Source of the DNA: Paracoccaceae bacterium
Lineage (GTDB): Bacteria; Pseudomonadota; Alphaproteobacteria; Rhodobacterales; Rhodobacteraceae
Direction: 5' to 3'
DNA: 64,000 bases
Assembly (NCBI GenBank): GCA_902606585.1
Contig: CACLGX010000001.1
Coordinates: 1 to 64,000 of the forward strand
Each line of letters begins with the position of its first letter. Position 1 is the stretch's first letter. The position numbers and the translations under genes are program-made. Below the pieces are notes generated by a model. It had not been told where the DNA came from. It saw nothing but the letters and a program-made list of their open reading frames with translations, and did not search any database. This document shows, piece after piece, positions 44,647 to 53,913 of this stretch.

Positions 44647-44663
44647 AATAAGTCAGTCTTATT
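44647..44663. promoter_or_regulatory. Inverted repeat upstream of petP, candidate MarR operator
   Basis: AATAAG-TCAGT-CTTATT at 44647-44663 lies 25-41 bases upstream of the petP start and 113 bases before ilvE. MarR proteins usually bind 15-20 base inverted repeats overlapping their own promoters, so this is a natural candidate for PetP autoregulation and possibly control of ilvE. Confidence 0.45.
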
Positions 44664-44775
44664 GACATTGTAAGTATCAAATGTTAGCCAATCTGACATT
44701 TTACGAAATTTTATGTCCGTTTCGGCCTTAATTTTGTAATTTTTGAAAACAGTGTGCAATTTGAAAGGGTTTACT

Positions 44776-45645
44776 ATGTCAGGTAGCTACGATGATAGGG
44801 ATGGTAAAATTTGGTTAGATGGAAACTTCATTGATTGGAGAGACGCCAATGTTCATGTTCTTACGCATGCCATGCATTATGCAAGTTCTGTATTTGAAGG
44901 TGAACGTGCTTATAGTGGTAAAATATTTAAAAGCCTGGAGCATTCTGAAAGATTTAAGAAATCAGCCAATTTAATTGATTTTGAAATACCTTACTCTGTC
45001 GAAGAAATAGAAAAGGCTAAATATCAAGCGTTAGAAGAAAACGGTCTTATGGATGCTTACGTAAGAGCTTTTGCCTGGCGCGGCGCGGGCGAGGATATGG
45101 GAGTTGCTTCATCAAAAAATCCTGTTCAAGTTGCTGTGGCCGTTTGGTCTTGGGGAAATTACTACGGAGATGCGAAATTTAAAGGAGCAAAACTAGATAT
45201 TGCGAAGTGGAGAAGACCTGATCCAGCTACAGCTCCATCGCAGGCAAAGGCTGCTGGTCTTTATATGATTGCAACTATGTCCAAACATTCAGCCGAAGAC
45301 AAGGGTTGTTCAGACGCTATGATGTTCGATTATAGGGGCTATGTTGCTGAGGCAACAGGGGCCAACATATTTTTTGTAAAAGATGGGGCCGTGCATACTC
45401 CCACCCCTGACACATTTTTAAATGGGATCACCCGCCAAACAGTAATTGATCTTTTAAAGGAAAAAGGCATTTCAGTAAGTGAAAGGCATATCATGCCTGA
45501 AGAATTAGAAAGTTTTGAACAGTGTTGGCTTACGGGTACGGCTGCCGAAGTGACACCTGTTGGTCAGATTGGTGATTATACATTTGAAGTAGGTACGCTT
45601 ACTAAAGACATATCGGATGCTTACGACAAATTGGTTAGATCTTAA
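44776..45645 (+). CDS. ilvE: Branched-chain amino acid aminotransferase
   Basis: 289 residues from ATG at 44776 (aaaggg upstream; a longer in-frame start at 44743 is unsupported). Fold-type IV PLP enzyme: FEGERAYSGKIFKSLEHSERF near 40-60, PLP lysine Lys158 (SQAKAAG), Glu in VAEATGANIFFV, and a late GTAAEVTPV loop. It makes or degrades leucine, isoleucine and valine. Divergent from petP and convergent with the outer membrane protein gene, seven bases apart. Confidence 0.92.
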   Translation: MSGSYDDRDGKIWLDGNFIDWRDANVHVLTHAMHYASSVFEGERAYSGKIFKSLEHSERFKKSANLIDFEIPYSVEEIEKAKYQALEENGLMDAYVRAFAWRGAGEDMGVASSKNPVQVAVAVWSWGNYYGDAKFKGAKLDIAKWRRPDPATAPSQAKAAGLYMIATMSKHSAEDKGCSDAMMFDYRGYVAEATGANIFFVKDGAVHTPTPDTFLNGITRQTVIDLLKEKGISVSERHIMPEELESFEQCWLTGTAAEVTPVGQIGDYTFEVGTLTKDISDAYDKLVRS

Positions 45646-45652
45646 AGGATCC

Positions 45653-46309
45653 CTAGAAGTTGTAACTTACGCCTACGTTAAGGGCGTTTGTTAAAAGTTT
45701 AGTATTTAAAGTGCCGCCATTTCTTAGTGAAACTTTGTTGTCTGACCCTGTAAATTGATATTCGGTGAAAATTGAAAAATCCTCATTTAACTTGCGTGAT
45801 AAGCCTACAGCTAATCTCACAGCGGGCCCGGTATACTGATATTCAAATGTGTGCAGACCTCCTGAAGGTAGAGCATCTACGTGCGGCATAGCGATACCTA
45901 GCCCTACGAGAGAGTAGGTTTTAAACTCACCTAATTCCCAACGTCTATTTATATTGAAAGTTATAATATTGTGGCCATCTGTGAATTCTAGCCGATCAAA
46001 TCCAGCGTTTTCTAAAGCGTTACTGGGTGCGTAAGCTTTTGTGTGTGTAAATTCTGCTCCATACCCCAACTTATCATTTCGCCAAAAAGTTGTTCGGATA
46101 CCGTAATAGATTGGGGCATCGAAAGATTTTCCCTCCCATCCAAGTAATTCACTATATTGGGCCCCAGAAGTGCTATGCTTGCCAGTTATTCGGCTATGCG
46201 GTGAAGACTGAACACCTCCATAAACAGCTATTTTTATAGATTGCGCATTAACGTTTTGGGCCGGTAAAAAAATCGACAAAAATAAAAAACTGCAAATAAG
46301 TCGGGCCAT
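45653..46309 (-). CDS. Outer membrane beta-barrel protein, LpxQ (lipid A oxidase)-like
   Basis: 218 residues with a signal peptide (hydrophobic 5-17, likely cut after VNA near 22) and alternating beta strands ending in Phe, the barrel C-terminal signature (VGVSYNF). The order GVQSSPHSRITG, LGWEGKSFDAPIYYGIR and THTKAYAPS agrees with my recollection of the rhizobial lipid A oxidase LpxQ, which oxidises the proximal glucosamine to aminogluconate. The enzyme assignment is from memory of family sequence. Divergent from petA over 226 bases. Confidence 0.65.
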   Translation of the reverse strand: MARLICSFLFLSIFLPAQNVNAQSIKIAVYGGVQSSPHSRITGKHSTSGAQYSELLGWEGKSFDAPIYYGIRTTFWRNDKLGYGAEFTHTKAYAPSNALENAGFDRLEFTDGHNIITFNINRRWELGEFKTYSLVGLGIAMPHVDALPSGGLHTFEYQYTGPAVRLAVGLSRKLNEDFSIFTEYQFTGSDNKVSLRNGGTLNTKLLTNALNVGVSYNF

Positions 46310-46445
46310 TTTTAAACCTTTATCAAATAATCCCGGTAGATCAAAGCAGTTGGTTTCAGAGTTTTTTAAAAAAAATGCCGCGACACATTACCGCTTAACG
46401 AAATAAATCTCAAGCTATGCTGTTTGAAAGCTGGACTAAAGTTGC

Positions 46446-46459
46446 ATGTAGGGCTACAT
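46446..46459. promoter_or_regulatory. Palindrome upstream of petABC
   Basis: ATGTAG-GG-CTACAT at 46446-46459 lies 77 bases before the petA start, in the 226-base gap 46310-46535. It overlaps a TTGCAT that could act as a -35 box, although no good -10 is found. A regulator such as PetR or a redox-responsive factor could bind here. Confidence 0.3.
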
Positions 46460-46535
46460 AACCGATCATAATTGAGAATCCATTGAAAGTATTAATGGGT
46501 CCGGGATCGCCACGTAAGTTTTTTGGAGCTAGTTA

Positions 46536-47093
46536 ATGTCACTGTATGAAGAAAAAGGTACTCGCAGAGACTTTCTGTTTTATGCAACTGGAGGGACAGC
46601 CGCTGTAGGAGCTGGAGCAGCTGTTTGGCCGCTAATTAATCAAATGAACCCTTCCGCAGACGTCAAAGCGCTGGCATCAATTAGGGTGGACATATCTGAG
46701 ATTGAGCCTGGTACTCAACTTACCGTGAAATGGCTGGGGAAGCCTGTTTTTATTCGTCGTAGAACTGAAACAGAAATAGAAGAAGCTCAAAGTGTTAACT
46801 TAGACGAGCTGCTCGATAATACCGCCCGAAACGATAACATTGCGGAAGCATCTGCTGACGATCAGAACAGAAGTTTAGATGAAAACGGTGAATGGCTAGT
46901 GATGATGGGTGTTTGTACTCACCTAGGTTGTGTCCCTCTAGGAGACGGTGCGGGTGAGTTTAATGGTTGGTTTTGTCCATGTCACGGATCTCATTACGAC
47001 ACATCAGGACGAATTAGAAAAGGTCCAGCACCTGAAAACCTGGCGGTACCCAAAGCCGTCTTTGTTGATGATACTACTATCAAATTAGGATAA
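46536..47093 (+). CDS. petA: Ubiquinol-cytochrome c reductase Rieske iron-sulfur subunit
   Basis: 185 residues. A twin-Arg type start ([12 protein letters not shown], 9-20) leads into the single membrane anchor. Cluster motifs are CTHLGC (127-132; Cys127, His129, the Cys132 disulfide partner) and CPCHGSHY (147-154; Cys147, His150). The head domain moves between cytochrome b and c1 to shuttle electrons. First gene of petABC, 12 bases before petB; start has ggagctag upstream. Confidence 0.97.
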   Translation: MSLYEEKGTRRDFLFYATGGTAAVGAGAAVWPLINQMNPSADVKALASIRVDISEIEPGTQLTVKWLGKPVFIRRRTETEIEEAQSVNLDELLDNTARNDNIAEASADDQNRSLDENGEWLVMMGVCTHLGCVPLGDGAGEFNGWFCPCHGSHYDTSGRIRKGPAPENLAVPKAVFVDDTTIKLG

Positions 47094-47105
47094 GGATTTA
47101 AAGCA

Positions 47106-48455
47106 ATGGCAGGAATACCTCACGACCACTATGAACCTGGATCAAAGGGTGAAAAATGGTTGCATAGAAGATTACCGATAGTCGGTTTGCTTTATGACAC
47201 TATAATGCTCCCAACTCCAAAAAATTTGAATTGGATGTGGATTTGGGGTGCGGTTCTTACATTTTGCTTGGCTTTGCAGATCATAACAGGCATCGTGCTT
47301 GCGATGCATTATACGCCTCACGTAGATCAGGCTTTTGCTAGCGTCGAACACATTATGAGAAATGTTAATGGCGGACATATGCTCCGCTACCTCCATGCTA
47401 ACGGTGCATCTCTGTTTTTTATTGCCGTGTATGCTCATATTTTTCGAGGCCTTTATTATGGATCTTACAAAGAACCTAGAGAAGTTACTTGGATCATCGG
47501 AATGCTAATTTATGTTCTAATGATGGCGACAGCGTTTATGGGCTATGTATTACCTTGGGGACAAATGTCATTTTGGGGTGCAACAGTCATAACCGGTCTA
47601 TTCGGAGCGGTACCATTTATTGGGGATGCACTTCAAACGCTATTACTAGGTGGTCCAGCGGTTGATAATGCGACCCTAAACCGATTTTTTAGCTTACATT
47701 ACTTACTGCCCTTCTTGATAGCTGGATTGGTGATTGTACATATTTGGGCGTTTCATACTACTGGAAATAATAATCCAACGGGTGTGGAAGTACGAAGAGG
47801 GTCCAAAGAGGAGGCGGAAAAAGACACAGTTCCATTTTGGCCTTATTACATAATAAAAGATGTATTTGCTTTAGCAGTTATTATGGTTATTTTCTTTGCA
47901 GTTGTTGGCTTTATGCCAAACTATCTTGGACACCCTGATAATTATATTGAGGCTAACCCTCTAGCTACCCCAGCTCATATTGTTCCTGAATGGTATTTTC
48001 TACCCTTTTACGCAATCCTACGCGCCTTCACCGCTGATGTTTGGGTGGTTCAGATTGTGAGTTTTTTAACAGGTGGAATTATCGACGCTAAGTTTTTCGG
48101 CGTTTTAGCAATGTTTGGAGCAATTCTTGTGATGGCAATAGCTCCTTGGCTTGATACTTCTTCTGTTCGGTCAGCCCGGTATAGACCGATGTTGAAGCTT
48201 TGGTTTGCTATATTGGTAATCGACTTCATTCTTCTTATGTGGTTAGGAGCAATGCCAGCTGAGGAGCCATATGCTTCGCTGTCACTGATCGCATCAGCCT
48301 ACTGGTTTGCTTATTTTCTAGTTATTCTTCCGCTGCTGGGCGTGCTTGAGAAGCCCCTTCCGCAACCGATGACAATTGAAGAAGATTTCAACAAAAAGCA
48401 CCCTCCTAAAGAAGCTATTGTGAGCTCCTCTCCAACCGAATTACCTGCTGAATGA
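47106..48455 (+). CDS. petB: Cytochrome b of the bc1 complex
   Basis: 449 residues, eight membrane helices. Heme ligands are His97/His198 and His111/His212, each pair fourteen residues apart on helices B and D. The [14 protein letters not shown] stretch near 300 (PEWY motif) forms part of the quinol-oxidation site. It carries both quinone sites in the inner membrane. Sits between petA and petC, eight bases before petC. Confidence 0.97.
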   Translation: MAGIPHDHYEPGSKGEKWLHRRLPIVGLLYDTIMLPTPKNLNWMWIWGAVLTFCLALQIITGIVLAMHYTPHVDQAFASVEHIMRNVNGGHMLRYLHANGASLFFIAVYAHIFRGLYYGSYKEPREVTWIIGMLIYVLMMATAFMGYVLPWGQMSFWGATVITGLFGAVPFIGDALQTLLLGGPAVDNATLNRFFSLHYLLPFLIAGLVIVHIWAFHTTGNNNPTGVEVRRGSKEEAEKDTVPFWPYYIIKDVFALAVIMVIFFAVVGFMPNYLGHPDNYIEANPLATPAHIVPEWYFLPFYAILRAFTADVWVVQIVSFLTGGIIDAKFFGVLAMFGAILVMAIAPWLDTSSVRSARYRPMLKLWFAILVIDFILLMWLGAMPAEEPYASLSLIASAYWFAYFLVILPLLGVLEKPLPQPMTIEEDFNKKHPPKEAIVSSSPTELPAE

Positions 48456-48462
48456 GCCAAGG

Positions 48463-49266
48463 ATGATCAATAGTATGTTTGTAGGAAAATCAATTCTAAA
48501 CTTTTTTGTTGTATTCTTTTTGACAGCAGCATCTTCTTTTGCTGCTGGTGGTGGCAATAATTATGTTAAAGATTACAAGTTTTCATTCGAAGGCCCATTT
48601 GGGTCCTTTGATCAAAATCAGTTGCAAAGGGGTCTGAAGGTATACACGGAAATATGCTCCGCATGCCATGGTTTGAAGTATGTTCCAATCCGCACTCTAG
48701 GGGACGAAGGCGGTCTAGGATATTCTGAAGACCAAGTTCGAGCCTATGCAGAGAACTACGAAATCTTTGACCCAGAACTTGATGATTATCGTCCTGCAAA
48801 GCCAACAGACCATTTTCCAGAAATTGTTGATGCAGGCGCTCCTGATCTTTCTCTCATGGCAAAAGCTCGGGCTGGATTTCATGGTCCTATGGGTACGGGT
48901 ATAAATCAATTTGTGAAGGGAATTGGTGGGGCTGAATATATAGCGTCACTACTAGCTGGCTACACCGGAGAAGAAAAAGAAGAATTTGGTACGGTATTTT
49001 ATGAAAACACTGCTTATCCTGGTCGTTGGATAGCAATGGCACCACCACTATACGGTGAAGATGTAGACTTTGACGATGGGCACTCGAATGAGCTGAAATA
49101 TGAGGCTATGGATGTAGCGGCATTTCTAACGTGGGCTGCTGAGCCAAAAATGATGGCTAGAAAGCATGTTGGTCTTCGCGCCGTTTTATTTTTAATTCTA
49201 TTATCTGCATTGCTTTATGCCACGAATAAAACGCTGTGGGCTCCGATAAAAAAGCGAGCCGCTTAG
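48463..49266 (+). CDS. petC: Cytochrome c1 of the bc1 complex
   Basis: 267 residues with an N-terminal signal (hydrophobic 10-22, cleavage near SSFA), heme c motif CSACH (65-69), the axial Met in AMAPPLYGE (about 191) and a C-terminal membrane anchor (about 243-260). It receives electrons from the Rieske protein and passes them to soluble or membrane cytochrome c. Last gene of petABC. The MINSM start at 48463 or an ATG four codons later are both possible. Confidence 0.96.
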   Translation: MINSMFVGKSILNFFVVFFLTAASSFAAGGGNNYVKDYKFSFEGPFGSFDQNQLQRGLKVYTEICSACHGLKYVPIRTLGDEGGLGYSEDQVRAYAENYEIFDPELDDYRPAKPTDHFPEIVDAGAPDLSLMAKARAGFHGPMGTGINQFVKGIGGAEYIASLLAGYTGEEKEEFGTVFYENTAYPGRWIAMAPPLYGEDVDFDDGHSNELKYEAMDVAAFLTWAAEPKMMARKHVGLRAVLFLILLSALLYATNKTLWAPIKKRAA

Positions 49267-49299
49267 ATTTTGTGAGATCTCGGCGAAACTATCTTGAAA

Positions 49300-49788
49300 T
49301 TAGTCATTATCGGACAGTCCAGCGCCGGCTCCAGTAAGCCTGCTTTCATCTGTAGCAGGTGCGTAAGTTTTATGAGCACGTTCGTTTAATATTTTGAATT
49401 GTGTTTCACTAAGACAGGCACGAAATGATATTGTTTGCTTTACTCCATCAATAATAAGCTCCCGCCCATTCCACTCATAGCTATCCAATTTTACCTTGGT
49501 ATCAGGTTGCACGTAGACTGAAGCCGCTAAATCAAAAATGTTATTTAGTTTGTTACTGCTGGGCTGATCTATTTTCTTACAATAATCTATCCAAAAAGAG
49601 TTATCTTTTAAGCGATCAATCCAGGTGTCAAGCTTATTTACTCCACAAGACATAAACCAAGCCCCACAAGCGGCAGCATCTTCTGCAATTCCCCAAGGTA
49701 AACCCGAACCCACCGCAGCCTTGTTAAGAAGAGCTTCATATTCATTTAGAGAAAGTTCAATTCCCTTTTTCAAGGTGCCCAAATCCAA
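49300..49788 (-). CDS. DUF3726-like conserved protein
   Basis: 162-residue soluble protein. The N-terminal LSLNEYEALLNKAAVGSG and LPWGIAEDAA segments (12-41) match what I remember of DUF3726 proteins in Rhodobacterales; no function is known. There is one conserved-looking Cys pair region (AACGAWFMSCG, 39-49). It overlaps the 557-residue gene by 19 bases, so the two are translationally coupled and probably work together. Confidence 0.65.
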   Translation of the reverse strand: MDLGTLKKGIELSLNEYEALLNKAAVGSGLPWGIAEDAAACGAWFMSCGVNKLDTWIDRLKDNSFWIDYCKKIDQPSSNKLNNIFDLAASVYVQPDTKVKLDSYEWNGRELIIDGVKQTISFRACLSETQFKILNERAHKTYAPATDESRLTGAGAGLSDND

Positions 49789-51443
49789 TTCTCTGGATCA
49801 CTTCCAGAGGATAATTCATCTGGAAACGGCGCGCCTTTAAACATGTTAATCCTTACCCACCGGTCAGAGCGAGGATCAAAATGACAAGCGCCAAAAAATG
49901 ATAACTTTGCTCTCAACATATCAATTGGTAACATCGAACTGTCTATTGTGTTGTCTCGAATTTCCGAAAATGGCAGTTCACAACAAGTAAGACAGCGTCT
50001 TATTATATGTCTATGTTTCGGATATGTCCTTAAAAAATCTGCTAAAGTGGTGTTTGGTTCAAGTACACATAGATCTTTATATGCTCTGGCTACATCTCGA
50101 CCTGGCTGAAGCGCTTGTTCATAATCGTTTAATTCTGGCATCTCATAGCGTTCTCCTAGGCGCGGCTCTAATTTTTCTTCTGAAGTATACCATGCCCAAG
50201 CATCACAATTGGGATTTGCCCAATCAATTTCTAAAGCCCAGCCATAATTTTGTTCAATGGTCGACTTTGCATTTGCAATAGTCACATTGCCATTTATCGC
50301 GAATAATTTTGCCTCGTCACAAGACATTTCATCGCCAAAAGTATCTACTAGATGTCCATAAGGTTCGAGAATAAGAGAGTTTAACATCTCTTGGCCCTCT
50401 ATACTTAGCTCAACCTCTGACCAGTCACACAAAAGTTTCCAAGGGGATCCTATACTAAAACTGAAGTTTTCTAATTTAGTCTCTAGTTTTTCAATATCTT
50501 CCTCAAGCGCCAGATTTTTTTCAATTTGTATAGGGTGTTCTGACTGCCAAGCTTTTAAATGTGGTTTTAATCTTGTTACTAGTTCTTTGAATTTTGATAT
50601 TTCAGTTTGTGTCGCAGTTTTTAAATTTTTTACTGTCGCGATAGCGTTTTCTTTTGCTTCAAACCAATTATGAATTAATCTAGGATGGTTCACTAAAAAT
50701 GGAGCCATTCCAAGACCTGTTGAGTTACCAACTCCAAACGAACGCCTTATAGCGTTATCCAACTTTACCGCACAGTCCGGATTTTTTATTTTTGCCAAGT
50801 GCTCAATTAAATCCATTACAAATGTTCGTATTAAATACACAGTCATCATTTCTAATTGGAACGGAGAATTCGCTTCTTCCCTATTTTCGACAACTCGACG
50901 GTCAGCCGAACCGAACTTTCCTGATCCATATACCGCTGTTGTACGCATCAAATACCCAACATCTCTGACGCGGTCTAAGTCGGGCTGGTTGCCATTTGAA
51001 AGACAGTCTAAAACATAATCCCAAAGTCTAACGGAGCGGTTTGCTCGCGACAGGCATAATTCATTTTGCGTTAGCCGACCCTGCTCTTGGTAAGGCACAT
51101 GCTTTTCTAGTCTTTCTAGGTCATTAAGCGTAGGCCTTCCATCATAAAGAGTAAATGTAGCGTCCCAAGCTGAGGCAATGACGCGATCACTACGCATTTC
51201 ATCAGGTAAATCATGAGAAAAGCATATCAGAGTATAATCGCGTAAAGGTGTGCTGAGCCTGTAGAGTGCTCTGCCTACACCATTAGCCTTTATTTCAAAC
51301 AGATCTCTGTTAAACTCCCAGTTTTCTTTCGCAGCTCTTCTTAAAAACTGCCTTAAAAAAGAAAGCCTAGATTGATGCATTGAGCCCATACGATCCAAGC
51401 GCATAACTTTCTCAGCGGACCTTTTAAGATCGGAAATTTCCAC
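49770..51443 (-). CDS. Large conserved protein of unknown function beside the acyl-CoA-ligase/thiolase pair
   Basis: 557-residue soluble protein without signal or membrane helices. I do not recognise a domain. Visible features: a basic Arg-rich N-terminus (RQFLRRAAKENW, 31-42), LCFSHDLPDEMRSDRV-like sequence near 80, a SGKFGSADRR segment near 175, several Trp-rich stretches, and paired Cys (RRCLTCCELP) near 495-505. It heads a two-gene unit with the DUF3726-like gene and is divergent from the CoA-ligase-like gene. I have an impression of similar genes beside ligase/thiolase pairs in other marine alphaproteobacteria, which makes a shared pathway plausible. Confidence 0.7.
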   Translation of the reverse strand: MEISDLKRSAEKVMRLDRMGSMHQSRLSFLRQFLRRAAKENWEFNRDLFEIKANGVGRALYRLSTPLRDYTLICFSHDLPDEMRSDRVIASAWDATFTLYDGRPTLNDLERLEKHVPYQEQGRLTQNELCLSRANRSVRLWDYVLDCLSNGNQPDLDRVRDVGYLMRTTAVYGSGKFGSADRRVVENREEANSPFQLEMMTVYLIRTFVMDLIEHLAKIKNPDCAVKLDNAIRRSFGVGNSTGLGMAPFLVNHPRLIHNWFEAKENAIATVKNLKTATQTEISKFKELVTRLKPHLKAWQSEHPIQIEKNLALEEDIEKLETKLENFSFSIGSPWKLLCDWSEVELSIEGQEMLNSLILEPYGHLVDTFGDEMSCDEAKLFAINGNVTIANAKSTIEQNYGWALEIDWANPNCDAWAWYTSEEKLEPRLGERYEMPELNDYEQALQPGRDVARAYKDLCVLEPNTTLADFLRTYPKHRHIIRRCLTCCELPFSEIRDNTIDSSMLPIDMLRAKLSFFGACHFDPRSDRWVRINMFKGAPFPDELSSGSDPENWIWAP

Positions 51444-51620
51444 AATGCGATTAATCGGACTAACTCCTCAGTTTAAAATTTTGTTAGAAATTAATAATAA
51501 ACTGTGTTTTTTGATTTTCCAAGATCGGTTGATATTATAGTTACGTCAAAAAGAAGAAAACTCAATGCTACAAGTATATATTTCTTTAAACAAAATATGC
51601 CTTAGTTCTAACAAAAGTTC

Positions 51621-52808
51621 TTGGTGTTAAAATTGGGAAGTTTATTTGAGTGGCATACCGAAGCTCGTTACTCAACTTCACACTTAAAGCCATGCAATTT
51701 TTCAGAGGCTATATCTGCAGATTTGGCAATAGGAATTTTTATTAAAAAGGTTTCTGAAGGCAAGTGCCCACTTATCTCAGATTTTGATGAGGTAAAAACT
51801 GACGACTCAAAGATTATAGGCGTTTTTAGAACTAAAACTGGTGGGACATCGAAAGAACCTAAATTTGTTTTGAGAACTGCCCGGAGCTGGATTAGCTCAT
51901 TTGAAATTATCAATTCATTACAAAAAGAAAAAGAAAACTATCTGGTATTTGGTGATTTAACGCATTCGTTAGCACTATACGGAATGCTTGAGGCTTTACA
52001 CTCAGGTCACAACGTCCACCACATTCAGAAACTGAGATCTAAAAGTGAATTAAAGGCATCGGTTAAATTTGAGCCAACTTTTGTCTATATTACGCCTACA
52101 CAGATAAGATTTATTTATTCTTTTTTTATAACTCTACCAAGTACTTTAAATATATTTATTGGGGGAGGGCGCTTAAATTCTGAAACTAAAGAGATGGCCA
52201 AACAAATTTTTCCCAATGCGACTGTGCATTTGTTTTACGGATCCAGTGAAACAAGTTTTATAACGATTTCAGATGAGTTTACTCCTGTTGGCTCAGTGGG
52301 AAAAGCTTTTCCAAATGTTGAGATCAAATTAGAAAAAAAGGGATCCAACAAAAACCGTATATGGGTGAAATCGGATTACCTATTTTTGGAATATGCTGAA
52401 GGATCTAACAAAAATTTAGTTTGGCAAGATGATTGGTTAACTATTGGTGAATATGGAAAGATAGATGGAGACGGATATTTATTCCTGCTTAGTGAAGATA
52501 GTTCACGAATAACGATCGCTGATAAAACTATGGAAACTTACGAAATTGAAGACAAACTTAAGACGGCTGAGAATGTAATAGATGCTGCTGTTTGGAAAAT
52601 TGAAAATAAATTAAGTGACTATCGAATAGTAGCCGCAGTAGCAACAAATGGCGAAGTTCACTCCGACAAGCTTTACGATACCTTGAAAGAGATAAACAAA
52701 ATATTCAAACCTAAAAAAATTTATAAGATTAGTTCAAATGAGTGGCCCTTACTTCCTTCCGGCAAGACAAATCTTAGAGCTTTGAAAAGTCAAAACCATG
52801 AGCAGTGA
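51621..52808 (+). CDS. Short ANL-superfamily acyl-CoA ligase-like protein (YhfT-like)
   Basis: 395 residues, about 100-150 shorter than usual acyl-CoA ligases; the missing part is N-terminal. Core motifs are recognisable but altered: TKTGGTSKEPK for the P-loop (about 73-83), YGSSETSF for the A5 motif, IGEYG where the ATP-ribose TGDxG is expected, and LLPSGKTNL with the A10 lysine. It may adenylate a carboxylate poorly or act on a restricted substrate. It overlaps the thiolase gene by 11 bases. The ligase-thiolase-BioY neighbourhood resembles yhfT-yhfS-yhfU of Bacillus subtilis. Start is TTG or GTG type at 51621. Confidence 0.7.
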   Translation: MVLKLGSLFEWHTEARYSTSHLKPCNFSEAISADLAIGIFIKKVSEGKCPLISDFDEVKTDDSKIIGVFRTKTGGTSKEPKFVLRTARSWISSFEIINSLQKEKENYLVFGDLTHSLALYGMLEALHSGHNVHHIQKLRSKSELKASVKFEPTFVYITPTQIRFIYSFFITLPSTLNIFIGGGRLNSETKEMAKQIFPNATVHLFYGSSETSFITISDEFTPVGSVGKAFPNVEIKLEKKGSNKNRIWVKSDYLFLEYAEGSNKNLVWQDDWLTIGEYGKIDGDGYLFLLSEDSSRITIADKTMETYEIEDKLKTAENVIDAAVWKIENKLSDYRIVAAVATNGEVHSDKLYDTLKEINKIFKPKKIYKISSNEWPLLPSGKTNLRALKSQNHEQ

Positions 52809-53913
52809 ACGCGTTTTTATAATTGCGGGCAAGCGAAGCGCTGTGGCTCCCCGCTCTGGAGCATTTTCCTCGCTGACCTATTATGATTTGGCAGCTCAGG
52901 TTGTGATTGATCTTTTAAAAGAGGCTAAAATAGATAAGCTTGAAGTTGATGAACTTATTGTTTCTAATGCTTTGGGTGCTGGTGGAAATCCAGCTCGAAT
53001 GGTTAGCCTTGAAGCTAAACTAAATCTTTCGGTAGGTGGAATATCAATTGATAGGCAGTGTTGCGGAGGACTGGATGCAATAAGCATCGGAACGGATCTT
53101 ATAAAAAGTGGTCGTGCAGAAGTTGTAGTTGCTGGAGGGACAGAAAGTTACTCGACGCGGCCAGTTAGATTACACCACGAAAATTCAGATCAGCCATTAG
53201 TTTCTTACGATAGGCCAGCTTTTGCTCCAGCTGGTTTCAATGATCCTGATTTGGCTGAAGCCACTGCAAAGTTGGCTAGGAAGTTTGGTATTACTAAAGA
53301 AGAACAAGATGATTGGACTATTAATAGCCACTTAAATGCATTGAAATCCAAAGAGATATTAAGATCTGAAATAACGCCAGTTTTAAATCAAACAAATGAT
53401 TTGTTTGCGCGAGAACTTAACCAAAAAATTTGCGAAAGAGCACCCAAATTATCAGATACCATTACTCACGCAAATTCAGCGATAGCGGCTGATGCGGCTG
53501 GTTTTGTTGTTTTGGTGTCAGAGCTATTTTTAAAAAATAAACTGTGTAAAGGAGTCGAAGTTTTAGGTTCTCGGACAAGTGGAGTTATTCCAGAAGAAGC
53601 ACCTCTAGCGCCAGTCGGAGCAATAAAAGCGCTTTTAGATCACACGGAAATAAACTTATCAAGTGTGACCTTTATCGAACTCATGGAGGCGTATGCGGCA
53701 CAAGCAATAATATGTACTCGTTTATGCGATCTTGATTTAGATAAAGTAAATATAAGAGGAGGAGCTCTTTCTCGAGGTCATCCAATTGGCGCTTCAGGTG
53801 CTATATTGGTAGTTCGATTATTTAATGAACTTATTAAAACACCAGGAGCATCTGGAATGGCGACAATAGCTGCGGCTGGAGGTATTGGTTCGGCTATGAT
53901 GTTAAAGTCTTAG
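52798..53913 (+). CDS. Thiolase-family protein with degenerate active site (YhfS-like)
   Basis: 371 residues with the thiolase fold. The acyl-forming Cys88 (DRQCCGG) and His328 (SRGHPIGASG) are present. Two other conserved positions differ: the NEAF-type Asn is Met296 (IELMEAYAA), and the second catalytic Cys (normally in a TxCxGGG loop) is Ala358 (ATIAAAGG). Plain reversible thiolysis is therefore doubtful; it could be a condensing enzyme or a binding protein. Coupled to the ligase-like gene and sharing its stop with the convergent bioY stop (TTAG at 53910-53913). Confidence 0.8.
   Translation: MSSERVFIIAGKRSAVAPRSGAFSSLTYYDLAAQVVIDLLKEAKIDKLEVDELIVSNALGAGGNPARMVSLEAKLNLSVGGISIDRQCCGGLDAISIGTDLIKSGRAEVVVAGGTESYSTRPVRLHHENSDQPLVSYDRPAFAPAGFNDPDLAEATAKLARKFGITKEEQDDWTINSHLNALKSKEILRSEITPVLNQTNDLFARELNQKICERAPKLSDTITHANSAIAADAAGFVVLVSELFLKNKLCKGVEVLGSRTSGVIPEEAPLAPVGAIKALLDHTEINLSSVTFIELMEAYAAQAIICTRLCDLDLDKVNIRGGALSRGHPIGASGAILVVRLFNELIKTPGASGMATIAAAGGIGSAMMLKS

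Noticed and set aside
51535-51544. TTATAGTTAC upstream of the ligase-like gene as a BioR box
   Set aside because: It matches only eight of ten positions of the TTATMKATAA consensus, breaks the symmetry, and no similar site was found upstream of bioM.
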